DNA of 64,000 nucleotides from Alistipes provencensis. GTDB lineage: Bacteria; Bacteroidota; Bacteroidia; Bacteroidales; Rikenellaceae. The stretch covers positions 1,588,397 through 1,652,396 of the forward strand of contig NZ_LT559262.1 in the NCBI RefSeq assembly GCF_900083545.1, given 5' to 3'. The notes beneath the pieces were generated by a model, which worked only from the letters and a program-made list of their open reading frames with translations, had not been told where the DNA came from and ran no database searches. A program made the translations under genes and the position numbers. Shown here in pieces: positions 25,149-34,530 of the stretch (positions are counted from its first letter, which is position 1; every line of letters starts with the position of its first letter).

Positions 25149-28100
25149 ATGGAAGAGATAACGAAACACCTGATCCGCCCGACCGTCACGGGCAAAGGAG
25201 AGGTCCGGGCCTGGGAAGAGGAGGTGATACTCCCGACCTACGGCATCGGCGAAGAGGAAAAGAACCCCATGTTCCTTGAAAAAAGGGTTTATCAGGGCAG
25301 TTCGGGAGTCGTATATCCCTATCCCGTCGTGGAGAAGATATGCGACGAGAAGCGTCCCCGTCGCTGGAAGGCGCTGTTCCTCGAAAACGAATACTTGAAA
25401 ATCATGATTCTGCCCGAATTGGGCGGACGGATACAAATGGCTTACGACAAGATCCGGGAACGCCATTTCGTCTACTACAACCAAGTGATAAAACCAGCGC
25501 TCGTCGGACTTACGGGACCGTGGATCTCGGGAGGCATCGAGTTCAACTGGCCCCAGCACCATCGTCCGAGCACTTACCTGCCTACCGACTACTCGATCGA
25601 AGAGCATCCCGACGGCAGCATCACGGTCTGGTGCAGCGAGGTGGAGCGCATGTTCCGTACCAAAGGCATGCAGGGCTTCACGCTTTGCCCGTCGAAGGCG
25701 TACATCGAAATAAGGGTGAAGGTCTTCAACCGCACTGCCTTTCCGCAGACCTTCCTGTGGTGGGCCAATCCGGCCGTCCCGGTCAACGACGGCTACCATT
25801 CGGTTTTCCCGCCCGATGTACACGCCGTATTCGATCACGGGAAACGGGCCGTATCGAACTTTCCGATCGCTACGGGTATCTATTACAAACAGGATTATTC
25901 GGCGGGTGTGGATATTTCCAGATACAAAAACATTCCGGTACCGACGTCGTACATGGCTATCTGCTCGAAATACGACTTTGTCGGGGGATACGAACAGGAC
26001 ATGCAGGCAGGTCTGCTTCATGTAGCCGACCACCACATCTCCCCCGGAAAGAAACAATGGACCTGGGGCTGCGGCGACTTCGGAAAAGCCTGGGACCGCA
26101 ACCTCACCGATGAGGACGGACCCTATATCGAACTAATGACGGGGGTTTATACTGACAACCAGCCCGATTTCACATGGCTGCAGCCCTATGAAGAGAAATC
26201 GTGGGTCCAGTATTTCATGCCTTACAGCCGGGCGGGCTATGTCAAGAACGCCACCCGGGACGCCATAGTCAACGTCGAAGTCCGCGACCGGGAAACGGAG
26301 ATCGTTCTTTACACGACCTCGCCATTCGAAAACCTGCGGATCGTACTCCGTAACGGCGAACAGGTGTTGTTCGAACAGAACGGTATCGCCGTCTCCCCGG
26401 CACAGGTGTTCACCGTCCGCGTCGAAACTGGCGAACTGAAACCCGAAGAGCTTACCTTCGAACTCTTTTCGCCGGAAGGCGGGCTCATGCTCGCATACCG
26501 GGCCGATCCTCCGGTGATAAAGCCGGCTCCGGACCCGGCCAAAGCGGCCCTGCAACCCCGGGAAATTGCGTCCATCGAACAGCTTTTCCTCACAGGACTG
26601 CACCTTGAACAATACCGTCACGCCACCTATGACCCGGCGGATTACTACCGCGAGGCGCTCACCCGCGAACCAGGGGACGTGCGGTGCAACAATGCTATGG
26701 GACTGCTACTTCTGCGTAAGGGACAGTTTTCCAAAGCGGAACCCTATTTCCGCCGGGCCGTCGAGACGCTCACCGAACGGAATCCGAACCCTTACGACAG
26801 CGAGCCCTATTACAACCTGGGCACGAGCCTGCTGATGCAGGGCGACCGTGACGGCGCCTATGACGCTTTTTTCAAATCGGCATGGAACGCCGCGTGGCAA
26901 GCTCCGGCTTACTACTGGTTGGCGGCCATCGATTCGGCGCGTGGAGAATGGGCAACGGCGTTGGAGAAGATCGACCGCAGTTTGGTTTTCAATGCCCGCA
27001 ATCACAAAGCCCTGCAGCTCCGTGCGTCCGTACTCCGGAAGCTCGGCCGTAAGGAACAGGCTCTGCAAACGATACAGGAAGCACTTACCAACGATCTTTT
27101 CAACATGGGCTGCCGTTTCGAAGAGTACCTGCTGACCGATGACCGGGAAAAACTGGATACGATGAACCGGATGATGCACGGCATGCATCACTCCTACATC
27201 GAATATTCGCTCGATTTTGCCGCCGCAGGCTTGTACGACGAAGCCGCGCAGATGCTCGAACAGGCTGTACAGGAAAAAGGTACCTACCCGATGGTCTACT
27301 ACGCATTGGGTTACTATGCCGCCATGCAGGGAGAAACTGCCCGAGCAACATTGTATTACGAACAGGCTGCCGCACAAAGCCCCGACCGGTGTTTTCCGAA
27401 CCGCATCGAGGAGGTGAACATCCTGCGCAACGCCATGGAGCACAACCCTTCGGATGCACGGGCACCCTATTATTTGGGAAATTTCTACTATGCAGCCCGC
27501 CAGTACGCCGACGCCGTGGCAAACTGGGAGAGATCCTATACACTAGATGACAGGTTTCCCACCGTACAGCGTAATCTCGCACTGGCCTACTACAACAAAC
27601 TCAGCGACCGGAAAAGAGCGTTGGTATTTATGGAACGGGCCTTTGCCCTCGATCCCTCGGATGCCCGGGTTTTCATGGAACTCGACCAGCTCTACAAAAA
27701 GACGGGAGTCGCACCCGCCGGACGTCTGGAAATGCTCGAAGCTCACATGGAGCTCGTCCGGCAACGCGACGACATGCTGGTGGAGCTGGCAACGCTCTAT
27801 AACCTGACCGGAAACCACTGTAAGGCCATGGAGCTGATCGCCTCGCATAAGTTCCATCCTTGGGAGGGTGGCGAAGGTAAAGTCACCGGGCAATATACGC
27901 TCTGCCGCACGGAACTGGCCAAAGAGGCCCTTATGAAATCCGATTTTCGGGAGGCGCTGCGACTGCTGCACGAAACCGACCGTTATCCGGACAACCTGGG
28001 CGAAGGCAAACTCGCCACCGCCGAGGAGAACGACATCGACTACTTCAAGGGGCTTGCCTACGCCGGGCTCGGCGACACGGACCGCGCCGCCGAGTATCTG

Positions 28101-28535
28101 CGAAAAGCGACACAAGGATCGTCGGAACCCCAGCAGGCATTCTATTACAACGATCAGCAACCTGACAAAATTTTCTATCAGGGACTTGCATGGGCCGCGC
28201 TGGGCGACGGTGAAAAGGCCCGCGGGTGTTTCAACAAGCTGATCGACCACGGTCGGCAACACCTGTTCGACATGTGTCGTATCGACTACTTCGCCGTCTC
28301 GATGCCCGACCTCGCCATCTGGGAGGAGGACCTCGACGTCCGCAACCGGATACACTGCAGCTACGTTATGGGACTGGGCTATTTCGGCCTCGGGGACCGT
28401 GCGAACGCCCTGAAATACTTGGGCGAAGCAGTCGCCGCAGACGCCTGCCATCCGGCCTCCTACATCCTCCGGGGCATGAACAGATTCCCACTGCCGGAAA
28501 ATTTCCGAACCGCAACCGAACTCAAAACAAAATAA
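25149..28535 (+). CDS. DUF5107 domain protein with C-terminal TPR repeats
   Basis: An 1128-residue protein without a signal peptide, so probably cytoplasmic. Residues about 40-340 form a galactose-mutarotase-like DUF5107 domain (ILPELGGRIQMAYDK, ISGGIEFNWPQHHRPSTYLP, FLWWANPAVPVNDGYHSVFP). After a linker, many tetratricopeptide repeats run from about 490 to the end (for example YYREALTREPGDVRCNNAMG and YYNLGTSLLMQGDRDGAYDA). The mutarotase fold binds sugars; the TPR part suggests protein contacts. It sits between a sugar importer and a secreted glycosidase, so handling of the imported sugar inside the cell is a fair inference, but no reaction is known to me for this family. Confidence 0.85.
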   Translation: MEEITKHLIRPTVTGKGEVRAWEEEVILPTYGIGEEEKNPMFLEKRVYQGSSGVVYPYPVVEKICDEKRPRRWKALFLENEYLKIMILPELGGRIQMAYDKIRERHFVYYNQVIKPALVGLTGPWISGGIEFNWPQHHRPSTYLPTDYSIEEHPDGSITVWCSEVERMFRTKGMQGFTLCPSKAYIEIRVKVFNRTAFPQTFLWWANPAVPVNDGYHSVFPPDVHAVFDHGKRAVSNFPIATGIYYKQDYSAGVDISRYKNIPVPTSYMAICSKYDFVGGYEQDMQAGLLHVADHHISPGKKQWTWGCGDFGKAWDRNLTDEDGPYIELMTGVYTDNQPDFTWLQPYEEKSWVQYFMPYSRAGYVKNATRDAIVNVEVRDRETEIVLYTTSPFENLRIVLRNGEQVLFEQNGIAVSPAQVFTVRVETGELKPEELTFELFSPEGGLMLAYRADPPVIKPAPDPAKAALQPREIASIEQLFLTGLHLEQYRHATYDPADYYREALTREPGDVRCNNAMGLLLLRKGQFSKAEPYFRRAVETLTERNPNPYDSEPYYNLGTSLLMQGDRDGAYDAFFKSAWNAAWQAPAYYWLAAIDSARGEWATALEKIDRSLVFNARNHKALQLRASVLRKLGRKEQALQTIQEALTNDLFNMGCRFEEYLLTDDREKLDTMNRMMHGMHHSYIEYSLDFAAAGLYDEAAQMLEQAVQEKGTYPMVYYALGYYAAMQGETARATLYYEQAAAQSPDRCFPNRIEEVNILRNAMEHNPSDARAPYYLGNFYYAARQYADAVANWERSYTLDDRFPTVQRNLALAYYNKLSDRKRALVFMERAFALDPSDARVFMELDQLYKKTGVAPAGRLEMLEAHMELVRQRDDMLVELATLYNLTGNHCKAMELIASHKFHPWEGGEGKVTGQYTLCRTELAKEALMKSDFREALRLLHETDRYPDNLGEGKLATAEENDIDYFKGLAYAGLGDTDRAAEYLRKATQGSSEPQQAFYYNDQQPDKIFYQGLAWAALGDGEKARGCFNKLIDHGRQHLFDMCRIDYFAVSMPDLAIWEEDLDVRNRIHCSYVMGLGYFGLGDRANALKYLGEAVAADACHPASYILRGMNRFPLPENFRTATELKTK

Positions 28536-28537
28536 CG

Positions 28538-31360
28538 ATGAAAAAACTTTTGACGCTTGTTTCAGCTCTGCTGCTGTTCCCGGGCGCACACGCACAGCGG
28601 GACCGGCTGGACCTCAGCGGTGAGTGGCGGTTCCGTATCGACCGCAACGACATTGGGGAACAAGAGCGGTGGTATGACCAGACCCTCGAAGGGACGATCT
28701 GGCTGCCGGGATCGATGACGACCAACGGCATCGGTGACGCCTCAACATTCGATTTTCCGTGGGTCGGGACCATCGCCACCGACCGGAAATGGTTCAACGT
28801 GAACGACGACCCGAAATGGAACTCCCGGAACGATCCCCGCATCGTCTTCTGGCTCACACCCGAGGTTTGTTACAACGGAGCGGCCTGGTACCAGAAGGAG
28901 ATCGAGGTCCCGCAGGAGTGGGGCCGGGAAGGCGGGGTCGTCCTCGGCCTCGAACGCTGCCATTGGGAAACGACGCTCTGGATCGACGGCAAAAAGCAGG
29001 GCTCGGAGAACAGCCTCAGCGTCCCGCACCGTTACCGCCTCGGCGAGCTCAGCCCGGGACGCCACACGCTGACCCTGCGCATCGACAACCGGGTGAAAGA
29101 GATCGACCCCGGAATCGATGCCCACAGCATATCGGACCATACGCAGGGTAACTGGAACGGTGTGATCGGCGAGCTGTCGCTCGTGAAAAGCCCTCCAGTG
29201 CAGATCTGTTCGGTAAAACTGACGCCCGACGTGGCGGCAAAGCGCGTCATTGCGGAGCTGACCGTGGACAACGCGGCCGGAACAGCGAACGCCACCGTCT
29301 CGATGCAGGCCCGTCCTGCGGAGGGGAACTGCGGCGCAACGCCGCCGCCGATGAGCCGCAGCCAAAAACTGACGAAGGGTACGAACATCGTCCGAATCGA
29401 ATACGCCATGGGCGACGATATCCGGCTCTGGGATGAATTTAACCCCAATCTCTATATGTTGGAAACCCGCATAAGCAGCTCTTCAGGAGAAGACTCCGCC
29501 GTTTCGACCTTCGGCATGCGGGAAGTCGGTGTAAAGGATTCTCAGGTGACGGTAAACGGCCGTCCGGTCTTCCTTCGCGGAACGCTCGAATGCTGTATAT
29601 TCCCCGAGACGGGATTTCCGCCGACCGACGAGCCCGAATGGGAACGGATTATGTCCACATGCCGCGAATACGGGCTCAACCACCTGCGGTTCCACTCATG
29701 GTGTCCTCCGAAAGCCGCTTTCGACGTGGCGGACCGTATGGGCTTCTACCTGCATGTCGAATGCGGCAGTTGGTCCAAGAACCTCGGTTCCGGAATGCCC
29801 ATCGACCGATTTATCTACGACGAGAGCGAACGCATCGTCCGCGAATACGGCAACCACCCTTCGTTCGTGCTTTTCGCCTACGGCAACGAACCCGCAGGTC
29901 CCCGTTATAGGGAGTATCTGCGCGGATTCGTCAACCACTGGAAAGCAAGGGACAGCCGCTTCCTCACAGGCAGCGCCTCAGGATGGCCGGAGATCGCCGA
30001 GAACCAGTGGCTGAGCACGCCGGACGCACGCATCCAACGCACGCGCCGGGGTCTGAAGAGCATCATCAACGGCAGGCAGCCCAGTGCCGCCTACGACTGG
30101 AGCGACTCGATCGCACGCCGCACACGTCCCGTCATCAGCCACGAGGCCGGACAATGGTGTGTCTACCCTGACCTCAAGGAGCGTGCCCGTTACACCGGAG
30201 TAATGAAGGCCGTCAATTTCGACGTTTTCGAAGACCGGCTCCGGGAGAGCGGCTTGTTGCATTTGGCAGAGGATTTCCTGATGGCATCGGGGAAACTCCA
30301 AGCGTTGTGTTACAAAGCCGACATCGAAGCGGCGCTGCGCACCAAGGGCTTCGGCGGGTTCCAGCTCCTCGACCTGCACGACTTTCCGGGACAAGGGACG
30401 GCTCCGGTCGGCATCCTCAACCCCTTCTGGGAAAACAAGGGATACATTGCAGCCGACCGGTTCCGCCGGTTCTGCAACACCATCGTACCGCTCGCACGCA
30501 TCGAAAAACTCGTCCTCGACAGCGGCGACGAACTCCGCGCGGACATCGAAATTGCCCAATACTCCGCCGCAGATATCGGGAACAAGGAGGTCCGGTGGGT
30601 ACTTAGCGACCAAAAGGGTCGCGTCGCAGACTCCGGAACCTTCCGTGCAGACTTGCTCCCGACCGGGACCCTGACCCGTGTGGGCACTATCGTCCGCACG
30701 CTCCGAACGGACCGTCCCGTGCAGTACCGGCTGACCGTCACGATGGACCAATATGCCAATGACTGGGACATCTGGGTCTATCCCACCGAGAATACGCCAG
30801 CCGGAAAAGTGCTCGTCACCAAAGTTTTCGACGATACAAGCCGCAAATTTCTCCGGGAAGGCGGCAGCGTACTCCTTTCGCCCGAATTCGGGACACTGGC
30901 CAACCGGGGTGCTGATTCCTGCGCCGTCGGATTCTCGACGATCTTCTGGAACACCCTATGGATGAACGGGGGCCCGCCGCATACGATGGGCATTCTCTGT
31001 GATCCCACACATCCTGCGCTGGCCGGCTTCCCGACGCAGTATCACAGCGACTACCAATGGTACGACGCCATGTCGCGCTGCAATGCCCTGCCCCTGCACC
31101 GGCTTGCCAAGGGAGCCGAACCCATCGTGCGCATCATCGACGACTGGTTCAGCGCCCGGTCGCTGGGGATGATCGCGGAATTCAGGGTAGGTGCCGGAAA
31201 GATCGTCATCAGCGGCGCGGACCTGCTCACCGACCAGCAGCAGCGTCCGGGGGCGCGGCAGCTGTGCAACTCCCTTCTCCGCTACATGAACAGCGCGGAT
31301 TTCGACCCGCGGCAGGAAACAACGCCCGAAGCAGTGGCTTCGCTGTTCGACCGGCCTTAA
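28538..31360 (+). CDS. Secreted glycoside hydrolase family 2 enzyme
   Basis: The 940-residue exported product has a signal peptide (MKKLLTLVSALLLFPGAHAQ), then a GH2 sugar-binding jelly roll (about 24-225, LDLSGEWRFRID), an Ig-like domain, and a TIM barrel. The acid/base is Glu451 in AYGNEPAG and the nucleophile is Glu536 in SHEAGQW; both catalytic residues are present. A further C-terminal region of about 250 residues, partly glutamine-amidotransferase-like in shape (HPALAGFPT, GAGKIVISGADLL), is also seen in other large GH2 proteins. Specificity within GH2 (galactosidase, mannosidase, glucuronidase) cannot be told. The start was placed at the ATG two bases after the DUF5107 stop. Confidence 0.88.
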   Translation: MKKLLTLVSALLLFPGAHAQRDRLDLSGEWRFRIDRNDIGEQERWYDQTLEGTIWLPGSMTTNGIGDASTFDFPWVGTIATDRKWFNVNDDPKWNSRNDPRIVFWLTPEVCYNGAAWYQKEIEVPQEWGREGGVVLGLERCHWETTLWIDGKKQGSENSLSVPHRYRLGELSPGRHTLTLRIDNRVKEIDPGIDAHSISDHTQGNWNGVIGELSLVKSPPVQICSVKLTPDVAAKRVIAELTVDNAAGTANATVSMQARPAEGNCGATPPPMSRSQKLTKGTNIVRIEYAMGDDIRLWDEFNPNLYMLETRISSSSGEDSAVSTFGMREVGVKDSQVTVNGRPVFLRGTLECCIFPETGFPPTDEPEWERIMSTCREYGLNHLRFHSWCPPKAAFDVADRMGFYLHVECGSWSKNLGSGMPIDRFIYDESERIVREYGNHPSFVLFAYGNEPAGPRYREYLRGFVNHWKARDSRFLTGSASGWPEIAENQWLSTPDARIQRTRRGLKSIINGRQPSAAYDWSDSIARRTRPVISHEAGQWCVYPDLKERARYTGVMKAVNFDVFEDRLRESGLLHLAEDFLMASGKLQALCYKADIEAALRTKGFGGFQLLDLHDFPGQGTAPVGILNPFWENKGYIAADRFRRFCNTIVPLARIEKLVLDSGDELRADIEIAQYSAADIGNKEVRWVLSDQKGRVADSGTFRADLLPTGTLTRVGTIVRTLRTDRPVQYRLTVTMDQYANDWDIWVYPTENTPAGKVLVTKVFDDTSRKFLREGGSVLLSPEFGTLANRGADSCAVGFSTIFWNTLWMNGGPPHTMGILCDPTHPALAGFPTQYHSDYQWYDAMSRCNALPLHRLAKGAEPIVRIIDDWFSARSLGMIAEFRVGAGKIVISGADLLTDQQQRPGARQLCNSLLRYMNSADFDPRQETTPEAVASLFDRP

Positions 31361-31396
31361 AACGACTCCAAACGAATCAACCTAAAACACCAACCC

Positions 31397-34300
31397 ATGA
31401 AAAATCCATCGACAACAACCTCTCCGTTTGCGGGTGCCAGTATCCGGATACGGCAACTCGCAGTATTGTGCTGTGCATGTCTGGCGGCGGTCTTCGTTTC
31501 CATTGTCCCGGCCGCGGCCCAGAACGACGGTAAAATCCCCGTCGCAGGACTGGTGACCGACGCCGCCAACGGAAGCCCGCTCATCGGTGTCACCGTGCGT
31601 GCGAAAAGCCGTCCCGGATTCGGTACGGGCACCGATCGCAACGGACGTTTCATCCTCAACGTAGCTCCCGATGAAACGCTGATTCTCTCCTACATCGGCT
31701 ACAAAGAAACCGAGATACCGGTGAACAACCGCACCACGCTGAACGTCAAGCTGGAACCCGAAACTGAAGAACTCGAAGAGGTTACGATCGTCGGTTTCGG
31801 CGTGCAGAAAAAGGTCAGCGTCATCGGCTCCCAGCAATCGATCAAGGCCACGGAAATCAAAAATCCCGTGCGCAATCTCACCACGTCGCTCGGAGGACGT
31901 ATCGCCGGACTGGTTTCGGTGCAACGCAAGGGCGAACCCGGATTCGACGATGCAACCATCTACATCCGCGGCATCTCTACGCTAACAGCCAGCATGAGCG
32001 CCCCGTTGACGCTGGTGGACGGCGTTCCCCGGAGCTTCTCGGACGTAGACCCCGAAGACATCGAGAGTTTCACCATCCTTAAAGATGCCTCGGCAACGGC
32101 CGTATACGGTGTCCGCGGTGCCAACGGCGTCATTCTGATAACCACGAAAGGCGGTACGGCCGGAAAACCGAAATTCAACATCCGCTACTCCGAAGGTCTC
32201 ACCCAATTGACCCGGCTTCCGGAATTCGCCAATGGCCCGACCTATATGCGCATGGCCAACGAGGCGTTCCTCACCCGCGGTGGAGCCTTCGACCAGAAAC
32301 CTTATTCGGACGATGAAATCCAATGGACCGCCGACGGAACCGATCCCTACATGTATCCTAATGTCGACTGGTTTGACGAGATATTCAAGGATTTCGGCCG
32401 TAACCGTTCGGCAAACGCCAACATCAGCGGCGGCTCGGAAAGCGCCATCTATTATATCGGCCTGGGCTATTACGACGAGGACGGCCTCTACAAGAACGAA
32501 GGAGTTCAGAACTATAATGCCGACACCTACTATCGTCGTTACAACGTTACCTCGAACATCACGCTCAAACCCACCTTCACCACCGAGATCAAGTTGGGCG
32601 TACAGGGCTACCTGGCCAATGCGAACTATCCGGGAACAGCTACCTCGACGATCTTCCGGAACGCCTTCTACATGACCCCGATCACCATCCCGACCCGATA
32701 TCCTGACGGAAAGATCGCCGACATCGAAGGACATTACAGCCCTTATGCGGCGCTCAACCACACGGGCTACATCAGTCAGTGGAGAAGTCAGGTCTTCTCA
32801 AACCTGAAAATCACCCAGCAGCTTCCGTTCATCACCGAAGGGCTCTCCGTTTCGGGCATGTTCTCGTTCGACTCGTACAGCTATTCGAGCAACCGATTCA
32901 TCAAAAACCCGAAGACGTGGCTGGCTAGCGGCTATGACGACGAGGGCAACCTCACTTACCGCCAGACCAACTCCTCCGATGCCAACATCGACGAACTCAA
33001 GTACAGCCACAACCAAAACGGCAACCGCACCATCTACCTCGAGGCGGCCCTGAATTACGCACGGACCTTCGGCCGGCACAGCGTGGGCGCCATGTTACTC
33101 TACAACCAGAGCGATGAGGTGCGGACGGAGAACGGACAGACGCTGATCGATGCACTGCCCTACCGGTTCCGGGGCTTCGCAGGCCGCGCAACCTACTCCT
33201 ACGGCATGCGTTACTTCTTCGAATTCAACTTCGGATATAACGGTGCGGAGAACTTCACGCCCAAAAACCGATATGGCTTCTTTCCCTCCGTGGGCATAGG
33301 ATGGGTGGTTTCGGAAGAGTCCTTCTTTGAACCCGTGAAACGCTACATTCAGTTTCTGAAAATCCGAGCCACTTATGGTTCCTCGGGTAACAGCAACCTC
33401 GACGGACGACGTTTTGCCTACATGAATACGATTGCGAACTCGAGCTATAAGCCCTACACCTTCGGCGAGGACATGAAGCAGACTTATGACAAAAAGTACA
33501 TCGACGAATACGGCGTCGACGTCGTATGGGAGGAATCCGTCAAGGCCAACATCGGACTCGATCTGAACACGCTCAACAACAACCTCAACATCCAGATCGA
33601 TTTCTTCAAGGACAACCGCAGAAACATACTGCTCCGCCGCCAGAGTATCCCCGAATATGCGGGAATCATCAAAAACCCCTTCGGTAACATCGGCGAGGTG
33701 GAGAACAAGGGCTTCGACCTGTCGGTCAACTACAACAATTCGTGGCAGGACTGGCACCTCAGCCTGCTGGGTAATTTCTCGTTCAACCGCAACAAGATCA
33801 TCGAGGATGACAAGCGCTATACCTATCCGTGGCAGTCGACCATCGGGCAAAAGGTCGGACAGCGCACCGGTTACATTGCTCTGGGACTCTTCGAAAGTGA
33901 CGAGGAAGTGGCCATGTCGGCTTATCAGGCCGGGACCACCCAAGCCGGTGACATCAAATACAAGGACATGAACGGCGACGGCGTAATCGACGACTTCGAC
34001 AAGGTTCCCATCGGCTGGGGCTCCATACCCGAGATCATGTACGGATTCGGCTTCACGGTTGGCTACAAGAACCTCAGCCTTTCGGCACTGTTCCAAGGCG
34101 CGGCCAACGTCGACATCATGATGAGCGGCGAAGGGTTCATGCCCTTCATCCAGGGTCGGGGACGCGGCAACCTGCTCAGCAACATAGATGACCGCTGGAC
34201 CGAAGAGAATCCCCGGCAGGATGCGTTCTACCCGCGTTTGGCCATCGGATCGGTCAACATGAACTACGAAAACAGTACCTGGTGGCTGAAAAACGCCAAC

Positions 34301-34513
34301 TACCTGCGGCTGAAGAACCTCCAGATTTCGTATAACCTGCCGAAAAAGTGGATGGAAAAAATACGACTCAAAAGCGGAACGGTGTTCATTCAAGGCGTCA
34401 ACCTGCTTACGTTCAGTGACTTCAAATTCTGGGACGTGGAGCTCGGAGACGGAAGGGGCGGCGCCTATCCCAACCTGAGGTCTTACTCTATAGGAGTCAA
34501 TTTCAGCTTCTGA
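31397..34513 (+). CDS. SusC/RagA-family TonB-dependent outer membrane transporter
   Basis: A 1038-residue outer-membrane importer for glycan fragments. A long signal (ending VPAAAQ, about residue 42) is followed by a carboxypeptidase-D-like domain (IPVAGLVTDAANGSPLIGVT to about 125), a TonB plug with SIRG-type sequence IYIRGISTL and DPEDIESFTILKDASATAVYG, and a 22-strand barrel ending in SIGVNFSF. Typical of the family: RGANGVILITTKGG. It works with the adjacent SusD protein, 17 bases downstream, as a lidded pair, and passes oligosaccharides to periplasmic enzymes and the MFS porter. Confidence 0.95.
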   Translation: MKNPSTTTSPFAGASIRIRQLAVLCCACLAAVFVSIVPAAAQNDGKIPVAGLVTDAANGSPLIGVTVRAKSRPGFGTGTDRNGRFILNVAPDETLILSYIGYKETEIPVNNRTTLNVKLEPETEELEEVTIVGFGVQKKVSVIGSQQSIKATEIKNPVRNLTTSLGGRIAGLVSVQRKGEPGFDDATIYIRGISTLTASMSAPLTLVDGVPRSFSDVDPEDIESFTILKDASATAVYGVRGANGVILITTKGGTAGKPKFNIRYSEGLTQLTRLPEFANGPTYMRMANEAFLTRGGAFDQKPYSDDEIQWTADGTDPYMYPNVDWFDEIFKDFGRNRSANANISGGSESAIYYIGLGYYDEDGLYKNEGVQNYNADTYYRRYNVTSNITLKPTFTTEIKLGVQGYLANANYPGTATSTIFRNAFYMTPITIPTRYPDGKIADIEGHYSPYAALNHTGYISQWRSQVFSNLKITQQLPFITEGLSVSGMFSFDSYSYSSNRFIKNPKTWLASGYDDEGNLTYRQTNSSDANIDELKYSHNQNGNRTIYLEAALNYARTFGRHSVGAMLLYNQSDEVRTENGQTLIDALPYRFRGFAGRATYSYGMRYFFEFNFGYNGAENFTPKNRYGFFPSVGIGWVVSEESFFEPVKRYIQFLKIRATYGSSGNSNLDGRRFAYMNTIANSSYKPYTFGEDMKQTYDKKYIDEYGVDVVWEESVKANIGLDLNTLNNNLNIQIDFFKDNRRNILLRRQSIPEYAGIIKNPFGNIGEVENKGFDLSVNYNNSWQDWHLSLLGNFSFNRNKIIEDDKRYTYPWQSTIGQKVGQRTGYIALGLFESDEEVAMSAYQAGTTQAGDIKYKDMNGDGVIDDFDKVPIGWGSIPEIMYGFGFTVGYKNLSLSALFQGAANVDIMMSGEGFMPFIQGRGRGNLLSNIDDRWTEENPRQDAFYPRLAIGSVNMNYENSTWWLKNANYLRLKNLQISYNLPKKWMEKIRLKSGTVFIQGVNLLTFSDFKFWDVELGDGRGGAYPNLRSYSIGVNFSF

Positions 34514-34530
34514 CGCAAAAACTTACGACT

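Noticed and set aside
28226..28537. Upstream extension of the GH2 frame into the DUF5107 gene
   Set aside because: The ATG at 28538 is followed by a perfect signal peptide, and the upstream part is an out-of-frame reading of DUF5107.
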